Assembly: GCA_963798275.1 (NCBI GenBank)
Contig: CAWCTB010000030.1
Coordinates: forward strand, 62,001-126,000
Direction of reading: 5' to 3'
Length of the DNA stretch: 64,000 bases
Source: CAWCTB01 sp963798275
GTDB lineage: Bacteria > Acidobacteriota > Terriglobia > Terriglobales > Acidobacteriaceae
Made by a program: the position numbers and the translations under genes. The notes beneath the pieces are model-generated. The model had not been told where the DNA came from. It saw nothing but the letters and a program-made list of their open reading frames with translations, and ran no database searches. Position 1 is the stretch's first letter; every line of letters begins with the position of its first letter. Positions 28,556 through 37,688 of this stretch are shown piece after piece.

Positions 28556-30632
28556 ATGCCTTTAAACACTCAGCCGGTGCAGTCCGCGCCGATCTCCAGC
28601 ACAACCCAGATCCCGCCCGCACTCCCGGTGGGAGACGATCAAACATTCGACGGGGTGGATGGTGCTGTTCGGATTCCTGGCACGGGTGCTCTACATCCTG
28701 ATCGCACACTCGTACAAGTTCCGCACCACCGACGCCAACTTCAGCTTTGGCTGGGAGATCGGCCGCATCGCTGATTCCATCGCCACCGGCCACGGCTTTG
28801 CCTCGCCCTTCGGCGGCGACACCGGTCCCTCCGCGTGGACGGCACCGGTCTACCCGTGGATCGTGGCGATGAGTTTCAAGCTGTTCGGCGTCTACTCGCA
28901 TGCGGCGTCGTTTGCGATTCTGGCGTTCAACAGCCTGTTCGCGGCACTCACCTGCTGGCCGATCTATCGCATCGCGCGCCGCGTCTTCAACGAGACCGTC
29001 GCCGTATGGTCGGGTTGGGTCTGGGCTCTGCTGCCATACATCATTTACTGGTCGGTGCGCTGGGTGTGGGAGACAAGCCTCGCCGCGTTCCTGCTAACGC
29101 TTCTATTCATGCTAACCCTCGAGATGGAGGGAGATGACCGGCTCTCGTCGTGGCTGGGCTACGGACTGCTGTGGGGCATCGCCGGGCTGACCAATCCGGC
29201 GGCACTTGCGTTTCTTCCCTTCTCCGGCGGCTGGCTGGCGTACCAGCTAATGCGACGCCACAAAGGCTTTTTGCGACCCGCAGTTCTGAGCGCGGTGGTC
29301 TTCTGGCTGACGCTGATGCCGTGGCTGGCGCGCAACTACGCGGCGTTCGGCAAGCCAGTGTTCATCCGCGACAACTTTGGTGTGGAGTTCCGCTGCGGCA
29401 ACAATCCACTCGCCGAAGGCACTTGGGTCGGGATGTACCATCCCAGCCAGAATCCCATTCTGTACGAGCAATATAAACAGATGGGCGAAGCCGCGTACGC
29501 CGCCGAGCAGGGTCGCCTGGCGAAAGAGTGGATCGCGCAACATCCGAAGCGCTTCGCCGTGGTGAGCTTCCGCCGCTTCATCTTTTTCTGGAACGGACTG
29601 CCGCGGCTGTCGAAGATTCAGGCCCTGGAGCAGACCAAGAACTCGCTCTTTTTAGCTTCGTCGCTGCTGTCGATTGGCGGGCTGCTGCTGGCCTTGAAGC
29701 GGCGGGTGCATGGCGTTTTTCTCTTCGCCAGCCTGATCGTGTTCTATCCCCTGGTTTACTATTTCACTTTCCCTCATCCCCGGTACCGGCATCCGATCGA
29801 TCCGGAGTTGTTGATTCTTGGAGTGTATTTGATCTCGGAAGCGCGACCACGAACCGCAGCCGCCAACAGGACGGACGATCTCGCCGAACTTGACGCCAAC
29901 GAAATCGTTCCGCAGTTCCACACGCTCTCCGTCATCGTTCCCGTGTACAACGAGCGGAAGACGATCCTGAAGTTGCTGCGGCAGGTGGCACAGCAGCCGG
30001 TGAGCCTGCGTAAGGAACTGATCATCATCGACGACTGCTCGACCGACGGCACGCGCGAATATCTGCAGGAGATCGATCTCGATCGCGAACTGGGCGAAGG
30101 CGGGGCCAACTCGGTTCGCCTCGTCCTGCACGACGTGAACAAGGGCAAAGGCGCCGGGGTACGCACCGGACTGGAAAGCGCCAGCGGCGAACTGGTGCTG
30201 ATTCAAGATGCCGATCTGGAGTACGATCCCGGCGACTACCCTTTACTGCTAAAGCCAATTCTCGAAGGGCATGCCGACGCCGTCTTCGGCAATCGCTTCC
30301 ATAGCGGCCCACACCGCGTGCCGCGCTTTTATCGCTACATGCTGAACCGCATCTTCTCCATGATGTGCAACATGCTAACCGGCCTGCAGATTCACGATGT
30401 CACTGCGTGCTACAAGGTCTTCCGCCGCGAACTGCTGGAGCGCATGCACCTGCGCTCCGACCGGTTCAGCGTGGAAACCGAAATGACGGTAAAGCTGGCC
30501 AAGATGGGGGTTCGCATCTACGAAGTGCCGATCGTCTACCACGGCCGCACCTACGCTGAAGGCAAGAAGATCAGTTGGACCGATGGATGGGTCGCGCTCT
30601 ACGACCTGGTGCGTTATCGCTTCAAGGACTAA
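28556..30632 (+). CDS. Two-domain glycosyltransferase: GT39-like membrane domain plus GT2 (DPM1-like) domain (one frameshift)
   Basis: Residues about 40-430 form a multi-helix membrane domain of the PMT/ArnT-like GT-C type. It has an early loop FRTTDANFSFGWEIGRIADS, then several helices, then FPHPRYRHPIDPEL typical of acidobacterial members. From about residue 456 a soluble GT2 domain follows: LSVIVPVYNERKTILKLL, IIIDDCSTDGTREYL, NKGKGAGVRTGLE, LIQDADLEYDPGDYP. It resembles dolichyl- or polyprenyl-phosphate mannose synthase. One chain could therefore both make a lipid-linked sugar and transfer it. The N-terminus is in another frame: dropping one G near 28630 joins MPLNTQPVQSAP to PVETIKHSTGWMVLFGF. 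The length is 3n+1. Sugar and acceptor are unknown. Confidence 0.82.
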
Positions 30633-30725
30633 ATCCTTAGTTGTTTGCCGCCCTCACTCCGACCGAACAAATCCGGCTCACGCTTCGTATTAACTAACGT
30701 CAAAGCCGCGACAGGAGGGATTAGC

Positions 30726-31517
30726 ATGTCGGGAGATATAACCCATCAGCTCAAATCGAGAGGAGCCGTATTCGCCGCAGCGTTGGCGATCATCCTGGCG
30801 CCGTCGGCCTACGCCGTAAACAACGTTACGGAAGAATTTCACAAGACCGTGCCGCTGAATGCCAGCGGCCAGGTTTCGCTGGAGAACGTCAACGGGGCCG
30901 CCGAAATCACCGGCTGGGAGCGCAACGAAGTACAGATCGATGCGGTCAAGACCGCGCGCGACCAGCAGAGGCTCGACGAAGCCAAGATCGAGGTCGAGGG
31001 TAGTGGCGATTCCGTCCGCATTCGGACGCGCTATCCCGAAGGCCACAACAACAACAATCCGGCCTCGGTGCATTACACCATTCATGTGCCCATGAATGCC
31101 CGGCTCGACAGCGTCAGCCTGGTGAACGGCCCGCTGAACGTTTCCAAGGTCTCAGGTGAGGTCATCGCCAGCCTGGTGAACGGCAAGCTGACGGCGTCGG
31201 ACCTCGCGGGCCGCGCCAAGCTGTCGACGGTTAACGGCTCGGTGCACGCGCAGTATCAGTCGCTTAACAACGTCAGTGAAGTGAGGATCAGCTCGGTCAA
31301 TGGCAGCATCGATCTGCTGCTGCCGGCATCGCCGAATGCCGACATTTCCGCTTCTACGGTGAATGGCGGCATCACGACAGACTTCCCCATCCAGGTGCAG
31401 GGCAAGTTCATGGGACATCGCATGTCGGGCACGCTGGGCAGCGGCGGAACGAAGATCGAGCTCAGCAACGTGAACGGCAGCAGCCATGTGGGGCCTGGTA
31501 GCAGCAACGGATTGTAA
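30726..31517 (+). CDS. Secreted DUF4097-family beta-repeat protein
   Basis: A signal peptide (AVFAAALAIILAPSAYA) is followed by about 215 residues rich in a short repeat: VNG occurs seven times at roughly even spacing (ENVNGAAEITG, SLVNGPLNVS, SLVNGKLTAS, STVNGSVHAQ, SSVNGSIDLL, STVNGGITTD, SNVNGSSHVG). This is the beta-solenoid pattern of DUF4097, often called a putative adhesin. ATG 30726 is preceded by AGGAGG at about eight bases. Location is probably periplasmic or cell surface. No function is established for the family. The frame is intact, and a hairpin terminator follows. Confidence 0.85.
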   Translation: MSGDITHQLKSRGAVFAAALAIILAPSAYAVNNVTEEFHKTVPLNASGQVSLENVNGAAEITGWERNEVQIDAVKTARDQQRLDEAKIEVEGSGDSVRIRTRYPEGHNNNNPASVHYTIHVPMNARLDSVSLVNGPLNVSKVSGEVIASLVNGKLTASDLAGRAKLSTVNGSVHAQYQSLNNVSEVRISSVNGSIDLLLPASPNADISASTVNGGITTDFPIQVQGKFMGHRMSGTLGSGGTKIELSNVNGSSHVGPGSSNGL

Positions 31518-31545
31518 CTTCTGCGATCTGCCGGAAGTGAAACCG

Positions 31546-31576
31546 GGCGCGATCTTCGGACCGCGCCCTTGGTTTG
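31546..31576 (+). terminator. Hairpin terminator between convergent DUF4097 and ABC permease genes
   Basis: GGGCGCG (31546-31552) pairs with CGCGCCC (31563-31569) around a ten-base loop, followed by TTGGTTTG. It sits between two convergent genes and could act in both directions. The T-tract is imperfect. Confidence 0.5.
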
Positions 31577-31593
31577 TGGGACATGCAACTCGA

Positions 31594-33125
31594 TCATGCG
31601 TTGACAGGAGCTGCGAGCTCACTAGACGTCCGTTGTATCTTGCGAAATATTCCGCTGGCCAGCAGCGCCGCCGTCGCCAACGGTGGAACCAGCGTAGCCG
31701 CAATCAGCAGCAGTGACACCTCTTGCGGGTGACCGGGATCGCTGCTGATGGGCGCCAGCCAGCGCAACATCTGCCCCATATGTTCCGGGCCTGCCATGGT
31801 AGCGGCGATCACGTTGTTCCCAGGTAGTAGCAGACGAGCACTACCATGCCTTTCAGCACCGGGAGCTTGACCCGCTGGCTGATCATCCACTGCAAAAACA
31901 TCCCATCGCGGATGGCATAGACGGTAATGGCAAGGAACATGCCAAGCAATCCCGACCACGGTACAGCGACGCCCTCATACGCATGGCGGTACCCTACCAG
32001 GGCCAGGACGGCGGCAAACAGGCCGATGATCCCAGTGGCGACCCAAGGTGTGATCAGGCGGGCAGCGATCTGTTTCGAACTCCTGCTGCGCAGTTCGTGA
32101 CGAAGCTTGTCGCGGCTGAAAAGGGTCGATACCAAGTTGAAGTACAGGCATAGCAGCGTGACGGCCACTCCGCCGGCGATCAGCGTGCCCAATGCCCATC
32201 GCGACCCGCCAAGCTGGTCGAGACTTCCTGTGGTGTACTCAAAGTAGGTCGGGCGAAACGACGCATAGGAAAACAGCAAAATGGACGCTGAAACACCCAC
32301 GACCTGCAAGGGTGAAAACAGCGAACGCTGTTCCGGCTCCAGCTTGATCGAGCGCACCAGAGCTACCATGCACCAGGCGATCACCACCAGTGAGAGGCAT
32401 ACCGATAACAGCAACGAAGGAACGGAGCGGCCGAAGAGCATCACCCGCAGGACATAGCCGTTGTGCCAGGCCCCTATTCCGCTAATGGGGTTCAGCGCGC
32501 TCCAGGCGCTAAACAGCGACATTCCATCGCGCGATCCCCCTGCCCCAAAGCTCACATTAGGCAGAAGCGACAGTGCGATCAGCAGCATCAGCATGGTCGA
32601 GCGGCGCGCGTCGTGCGCCCGCATGGAGAAGCAAAGCGCCAGACTGCCGAGCGCCAGGTTGAACAAAGCAAGCACCAGAAACGAGCCAATGATCGTGGTA
32701 ACGCGGTAGCCGCCCAGCAAGCCGGTGAATAACAGGAGGGGCAACACGATGGCGAATTGCAGCCACGCCCCGATCGGGGCGCCGATCAACTTGCCTACCG
32801 CCAGCGTCAGGGGCGACAGACGCGTGGTGCGCCAGAAATCGAAGGTGCGATGAGTGCGCTCGCCCACGACGGCTTGCGACGTATTGAGCAGCGTCCACAG
32901 GACGAGCACGATGCCGGACACCACGAAAATCGCCGAGTACACATCGCGCCAGTAGTCACGCCAGTCGAACGGGGTGAACGGATTTTGGCTGCTCTTGAGA
33001 TAGATGACCATCGCCAGCAGGAACGATCCGAACAGCGCACCTCCGATGATGGTGGCGACCCGCGCGGGACGCAGCTCCGAACGCACATACCGCAGTAGCT
33101 CCGGATTCTTAATGTCGATCATCAC
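31594..33125 (-). CDS. ABC-type exporter permease (one frameshift)
   Basis: This is a large hydrophobic protein of about 510 residues with many predicted membrane helices (IIGGALFGSFLLAMVIYL, SGIVLVLWTLLNTSQAVVG, PLLLFTGLLGGYRVTTIIG). It resembles ABC-2 exporter permeases such as NatB. Its ATG overlaps the stop of the ATP-binding gene by four bases, so the two form a transporter. The frame breaks near 31822; adding one missing base turns LGTT-stop into LGNNVIAATMAGPEHMGQ, which continues with more helices to the stop at 31594. The length of 3n+2 fits a single lost base. The substrate is unknown. Confidence 0.8.
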
Positions 33126-34054
33126 ATCACCTTCCCATGCGAAAGCTTGAGGTAAAGCTCCTCAACCGTCTGTTTGGTTTCGTGGAAGCTGGTAAGCCGT
33201 AGGCCGGCCGTGGTCATCTCCGCCAGCAGCTCGCTTAGGGCGTGGTCGTCGCCGCGGAACTGGAATGCACCTTCGCGATCCTCCAGCAATGCATGCTGCG
33301 TGAGTCCGTGCGCCTGGAAAAACTCCGCCACCGCGGTCGAGGGTCCGAGCCACCTGATTTGGATGGTGCGGGCATCTGCGGCTTCCACCTCGTCGCGCAA
33401 TTGCTGGACGCGGCCGCTGCGCAGCATCACGCCGCGCTCCATCACGCCAATGGAGGTGCTAAAGTCTTCCAGGTCGGGAAGGATGTGAGACGAGACCACG
33501 ATGGTCGCGCCATTATCGCGCAGCCGCTTGAGCAGTTGACGCAGCTCGAAGCGCGCCTTGGGATCGAGCCCCGAAGCCGGCTCGTCCAGCAGCAGCAGCT
33601 TGGGCCGGTGGATGACCGCCCGGCCAATCCCAAGCCGCTGCTTCATGCCACGCGACAACCCCTTGATCATCGCATCGCGCTTCACTTCCAGTCCGATCTC
33701 GTCGATCACTTCATCGACCCGCGAAGGGATATCCGCCGCATCGAGCTTGTAGGCCCGCGCAAAGTAATCGAGGTACTCCCAGACTTTCAGGTCGTCGTAG
33801 ACAGAAAAGAAATCGGCCAGGTAGCCGATCTGCGACTGCGCCAGCTCCAGGTCGCTGTGCACGTCGACGTTGTTCACCAGCACGCGGCCGGTGGTGGGTT
33901 GCAGCAGGCCGCAGCACATTCGCAGAGTTGTGGTTTTGCCGGCGCCGTTGGGGCCAATCAGTCCGTAAATCTCACCTTCGGATATTTCCAGCGTGAGATT
34001 GCGGACGGCCACGACGTCGTCATATTCCTTGGAGAGGTTTTCCAACCGAATCAT
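33122..34054 (-). CDS. ABC transporter ATP-binding protein
   Basis: This 310-residue ATPase shows Walker A GPNGAGKTTTL, signature GLSRGMKQRLG, Walker B LLLLDEPASGLDP and the switch histidine in VVSSHILPDLE. The C-terminal 80 residues (RTIQIRWLGPSTAVAEFF onward) form the accessory domain common in NatA/CcmA-like exporters. I took MIRLENLSKEY at 34054 as start; the longer form at 34090 adds 12 residues with no similarity. It overlaps the permease gene by four bases (ATGA). The pair probably exports a lipid, peptide or antibiotic-like compound. Confidence 0.9.
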   Translation of the reverse strand: MIRLENLSKEYDDVVAVRNLTLEISEGEIYGLIGPNGAGKTTTLRMCCGLLQPTTGRVLVNNVDVHSDLELAQSQIGYLADFFSVYDDLKVWEYLDYFARAYKLDAADIPSRVDEVIDEIGLEVKRDAMIKGLSRGMKQRLGIGRAVIHRPKLLLLDEPASGLDPKARFELRQLLKRLRDNGATIVVSSHILPDLEDFSTSIGVMERGVMLRSGRVQQLRDEVEAADARTIQIRWLGPSTAVAEFFQAHGLTQHALLEDREGAFQFRGDDHALSELLAEMTTAGLRLTSFHETKQTVEELYLKLSHGKVM

Positions 34055-34159
34055 GAGGCGGGCTTCTCCTTTGAAATGGGATACGAGCACACCGCACGAA
34101 AGTTCCGTGAAAGGGCAACAAAACTGCCGATGGGTAACTGAGAGCTCCGCTGTGTGGCC

Positions 34160-34909
34160 CTAGTAGACCTGGAAGGCCGGTGGCGGGACGCGGAAGTTCG
34201 GCTTACGCGCGATCAGCAGCAGCGCCCCAATGCGCTTGAAGTCGCGCAACTCTTCCGCGTTCTTGAACCAGCGGCCGCTGTACTCGTCCGGAGTCGGAGT
34301 AAGGTCGGGAACGCGAACTGCCCGCACCTCTTCGAAGGTGTGCGCCTTCAGCAGCTCGACGTACTCCTGCTCGGAGCGCACTTGCACCGGTACCTGCAGC
34401 TCTTCTACCCAGCGCAGCGAATAGTGATTGTCCTTATAGAGATTGATGAGAATGAATAGCTCGCCCAGCGGCGCCATCACGCGGAATAGCTCCGTCAGCG
34501 CGCGCTCCTGGTCGGCGTAGTAATAGAAAGACTCGACCGACAGCACCTTGTCGAAGAAGTTTTCTTCCCAGGGAATTTGCTGCGCCGAGCCGACCACGAA
34601 CATCAGGTTGTCGAAGTCTTTCGAAGCCGAGCGCGCGCGGCGGATCATCTCGTCGGAGACGTCCAGGCCGATCACCTGTCCCGGGCGTTCGGCATCGTCG
34701 ACAGCTTTCGCCATGAGACGGCTGGCCCAGCCTGCCCCGCAACCCAGGTCGAGCACCTTCTCGCCGGGCTTTAGATCCATCAATTCCAGCGTCTGCTCGG
34801 TGATGGAGATGTGATGTTGCTCCATCTCCTCGCCCTTGCCCTGCTCGGCCCACTGGTTGAATTCCTGGCGCAAACGCTCGTCGGCGGGATTGCTTCGCAG
34901 GTCGGTCAT
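34160..34909 (-). CDS. Class I SAM-dependent methyltransferase
   Basis: This 249-residue protein has the SAM-binding motif EKVLDLGCGAGWASRLMA, an acidic second motif (VIGLDVSDEMIRRARS), and DKVLSVESFYYYADQERAL in the motif IV/V region. The fold is that of small-molecule methyltransferases such as UbiE-like enzymes. The C-terminal RWFKNAEELRDFKRIG is not diagnostic. It lies about 105 bases upstream of the ABC transporter genes on the same strand and may be co-transcribed. The substrate is unknown. The frame is intact. Confidence 0.85.
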   Translation of the reverse strand: MTDLRSNPADERLRQEFNQWAEQGKGEEMEQHHISITEQTLELMDLKPGEKVLDLGCGAGWASRLMAKAVDDAERPGQVIGLDVSDEMIRRARSASKDFDNLMFVVGSAQQIPWEENFFDKVLSVESFYYYADQERALTELFRVMAPLGELFILINLYKDNHYSLRWVEELQVPVQVRSEQEYVELLKAHTFEEVRAVRVPDLTPTPDEYSGRWFKNAEELRDFKRIGALLLIARKPNFRVPPPAFQVY

Positions 34910-34956
34910 GTCATCCTCGCGGTCTCGAATTCTCTATGCTACAGTTTCCCAAACCA

Positions 34957-35133
34957 ATGGCTCAAACTCCCAATCAGCCGACCAACGGCTCGTCTCAATC
35001 GCCGAACTTGCTGTACTGCCCCACTTGCGCGCGTGAGGTCGACGATCCCCTCACCTGCGGGGACTGTTCAGCCGTCATTTGCCGCGTCTGCGGCACCCCG
35101 CTGGAGATGCCGGAAGACCTGGGGATCGGCTGA
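34957..35133 (+). CDS. Zinc-ribbon microprotein
   Basis: This 58-residue protein has a flexible Gln/Ser/Pro-rich start and then three CxxC knuckles: YCPTCARE, TCGDCSAV and CRVCGTPLEM. Six cysteines could bind one or two zinc ions. The stop (35131-35133) lies two bases before the GTG start of the amino acid permease gene, so the two are probably translated together. I chose ATG 34957 (MAQTPNQ); a longer form from 34936 is possible. I do not recognise a named family, and its role, perhaps a regulator or chaperone of the permease, is only a guess. Confidence 0.7.
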   Translation: MAQTPNQPTNGSSQSPNLLYCPTCAREVDDPLTCGDCSAVICRVCGTPLEMPEDLGIG

Positions 35134-35135
35134 TC

Positions 35136-36563
35136 GTGGCGCATCCCACGACGGCTCGTGAAGCCCCGGCAGCCGAAGCCACGCTGGTCCGCGGACTCTC
35201 ACTGACTGATTCAGTGCTGCTCATGGTCGGCGGCATCATTGGCTCGGGTATTTTTCTCACTGCCGGACAGATCGCCACTGCCGTGCACAAGCCGCTGTTC
35301 TTTCTCGGGGTGTGGATCGTCGGGGGGCTGATCTCGCTGCTGGCCTGCTTCGCCTTCGCCGAGATGGCGGCTATGTTTCCCGAGGCCGGCGGGCAGTATG
35401 TCTTCCTGCGCGAAGCCTACGGCGAGTTTCCGGCGTTCCTGTATGGATGGATGATCTTCACCGTCGGCCAGAGCGGCACCATCGCCGCACTCGCTGTCGG
35501 CTTCGCCGAATATTTCGGCGCCGTGCTGCGGTTCGCTGCTGCGCATAAGCCCATCCTGACGATGGCGCATTTCACGCTGACGCGGGGAGACCTGGTTGCG
35601 ATCGGCTCGATCGTATTGTTGACGGCCATCAACGTCGTCGGGCTAAAACGCGGCTCGGCGCTGATCAACGTTGCCACCTGGGCTAAGTTCGCAGCTATCG
35701 GAGCGTTCGTGCTGCTCGGCCTCGCCATCGGGCACGGCTCCTGGTCGAACTACGCCACCAGCCTTCCTCTCGATCAGCCCGCTTCCCTGTCGCATGTGAT
35801 CTCGGGCTTCGGCGTGGCGTTGATCGCTGTGTTCTGGGCTTTCGACGGCTGGGTCTACGTAACCTGGGTCGCCGGCGAGATCAAGAATCCGCAGCGAGTC
35901 CTGCCGCGCGCGCTGGTCCTCGGACTGCTGCTGGTCGGCGTGGTGTACATCAGCGTCAACGTGGTCTACCTTTACGCGCTGCCAATCACACAGGTAGCGC
36001 AAGAGATGACGATTGCGCAAGCTGCGGCGGTCACGCTGTTTTCGGCGAACGCCGGGAAGTGGCTGGGCGCGACGATTGCTTTATCGTGCTTCGGAGCGAT
36101 GTCGAGCGCCATCCTGTGCAGCGCGCGCGTGTCGTACGCCATGGCGCGCGATGGAGCCTTCTTCCACGCCATGGGGCGGGTGCATCCCAAGTACCGCACA
36201 CCGGCCATCAGCCTGGTCTCGCTCGGGGCGTGGTCCATCGTGCTGGCGCTTAGCGGCAGCTACGACCAGCTCTATACCTACGTCATGTTCATGATGGTGC
36301 TGTCGTACGTTGCGGCCGTGGCAGCGCTCTTCGTGCTGCGGCGCACGCGTCCCAATGCGCATCGCCCATACCGCTGTACCGGGTATCCCTGGATACCTGC
36401 GCTGTACCTACTCATGGCGGGAGCGTGGGCGCTGAATTCGGTGGTGACCCGTCCGAAGGAGACGCTGATCGGGATATTCATCGTCTTCCTCGGTGCACCG
36501 TTCTACCTGTTCTGGCGGGCGCGGCTGAAGAAGCATCCCGAAGAGTTGAAACACTTCGAATAG
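35136..36563 (+). CDS. APC-family amino acid permease
   Basis: This 475-residue protein with about twelve membrane helices is typical of amino acid-polyamine-organocation transporters. It begins GLSLTDSVLLMVGGIIGSGIF, where the GSGIF loop is the substrate-binding unwound helix, and includes GGQYVFLREAYGEFPAFLYG and FWAFDGWVYVTWVAGEIKNP. This profile suits the LAT/serine-threonine exchanger-like subgroup. The GTG at 35136 is two bases after the zinc-ribbon gene; upstream open frame overlaps that gene and is ignored. The substrate is an amino acid, not further defined. The frame is intact. Confidence 0.88.
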   Translation: MAHPTTAREAPAAEATLVRGLSLTDSVLLMVGGIIGSGIFLTAGQIATAVHKPLFFLGVWIVGGLISLLACFAFAEMAAMFPEAGGQYVFLREAYGEFPAFLYGWMIFTVGQSGTIAALAVGFAEYFGAVLRFAAAHKPILTMAHFTLTRGDLVAIGSIVLLTAINVVGLKRGSALINVATWAKFAAIGAFVLLGLAIGHGSWSNYATSLPLDQPASLSHVISGFGVALIAVFWAFDGWVYVTWVAGEIKNPQRVLPRALVLGLLLVGVVYISVNVVYLYALPITQVAQEMTIAQAAAVTLFSANAGKWLGATIALSCFGAMSSAILCSARVSYAMARDGAFFHAMGRVHPKYRTPAISLVSLGAWSIVLALSGSYDQLYTYVMFMMVLSYVAAVAALFVLRRTRPNAHRPYRCTGYPWIPALYLLMAGAWALNSVVTRPKETLIGIFIVFLGAPFYLFWRARLKKHPEELKHFE

Positions 36564-36581
36564 CCCGCGCGCAGTACAATT

Positions 36582-37169
36582 GTGCTTGTGGCTCGGCTCT
36601 CTGCTGTGTTTGTGCTGCTCCTCCTCGCGGGAATTCCCGTGCAGGCGGAGACCGCGCCGTCTTCTCCGGCGGAGGCATCAGCGCAGGAGAGTTCGTCGCG
36701 GGCGCAGCCCGATGCTCCGCCCTCACCGCCCGACGCGCCGATGCCGGACTTGGACAAACAAACCAGTCCGCAACCCAAATCGAAGGCCAAGAAGATCGGT
36801 AACAAGCTCGACCCGCACTGCATCGACGTGATCTTTCACACCTGCTGGTCGTCGCCCGCCGAGTCGCAGGGCAAGGTGCTGACGGAAGAAGAGCAGAGGG
36901 CGCAGACGGCCGCGAAGGACATCGAGGTCGGCTACTACTATCTCAACGATAAGAGCTATGTGGCAGCGGAGTCGCGCTTGCGCGAGGCCGCCGAGCTGCA
37001 ACCGGACTCCGCTGCGGCGTGGGTCGGCCTGGCCCAGGCGCAGCAAAAGCTGCACAAGGACGATGCCGCACGCAAGAGCTACGAAGCGTATCTGAAGCTC
37101 AATCCCGATAGCGCCGGCGCCGAAAAGGCGAGAAAGGCGCTCGCGTCACTGCAAGCTGAGGCGCACTAG
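36582..37169 (+). CDS. Secreted tetratricopeptide-repeat protein
   Basis: This 195-residue protein starts with a signal peptide (LSAVFVLLLLAGIPVQA), followed by a Ser/Pro/Ala-rich linker, a Lys-rich patch (KSKAKKIGNKLDP), a Cys-containing segment (HCIDVIFHTCW), and at the C-terminus about two TPR units (AAESRLREAAELQPDSAAAW, DAARKSYEAYLKLNPDSAGA). TPRs mediate protein contacts, so it is probably a periplasmic scaffold. The start is GTG at 36582 or 36588. It begins 18 bases after the permease gene and may share its transcript. No specific function is known to me. Confidence 0.75.
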   Translation: MLVARLSAVFVLLLLAGIPVQAETAPSSPAEASAQESSSRAQPDAPPSPPDAPMPDLDKQTSPQPKSKAKKIGNKLDPHCIDVIFHTCWSSPAESQGKVLTEEEQRAQTAAKDIEVGYYYLNDKSYVAAESRLREAAELQPDSAAAWVGLAQAQQKLHKDDAARKSYEAYLKLNPDSAGAEKARKALASLQAEAH

Positions 37170-37232
37170 CAGTCGCGGCCGGCCAACACTTAATCGCAAT
37201 CATCGTTTGACTGCAGCTCAGGGCCGGGAGGC

Positions 37233-37454
37233 TTAACCGTCCGTCCGGTCCGGATGCACGGTCCAATCATCATCATCGGTCTGTTTCGACCGCTGCGGAT
37301 TTAACCCGGCAGCCGCATGACACGCCACGTGCGCTGCCTCCCGCGCCAGTTCCAGATTCTTGAACTCGTACTTCCCATCCAGGTGCACTGTGCCAACGTT
37401 TTTATGATTGCCGTTCGCGCTCTCTTCCAGAATGACATGCACTACGAATGACAT
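37233..37454 (-). CDS. Small hypothetical protein
   Basis: This 73-residue protein begins MSFVVHVILEESANGNHK at ATG 37454, with GGGAG nine bases upstream on the minus strand. It contains YEFKNLELAREAAHVACHAA and ends in an acidic, Asp-rich tail (KQTDDDDWTVHPD). No membrane segment, no metal site and no recognised family. The good ribosome binding site and the coherent helix-forming middle make it a likely real gene. It stands alone between a plus-strand TPR gene and the minus-strand GH16 gene. Confidence 0.5.
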   Translation of the reverse strand: MSFVVHVILEESANGNHKNVGTVHLDGKYEFKNLELAREAAHVACHAAAGLNPQRSKQTDDDDWTVHPDRTDG

Positions 37455-37688
37455 AGGTTCTCCCGCGGAGAGGCCCCACCCGCCTTGTGCGGCCGGGCAG
37501 CGATTGTCCGGCTCGTTCCGCAAAGCAAGCCTCTCCTTACGATTAACTATTAGCACCCCGGGCCGGCTTTGGATGTGGCGAGGCTCACGTCATCGGGTGA
37601 TAACGTCGGCCGTTCATTTTTCAAGCGGCTAGCGAGGGTGCAAGCGAGCTACAGGGGCTGAGGTTGCACATCTAACGACATCTCTATC

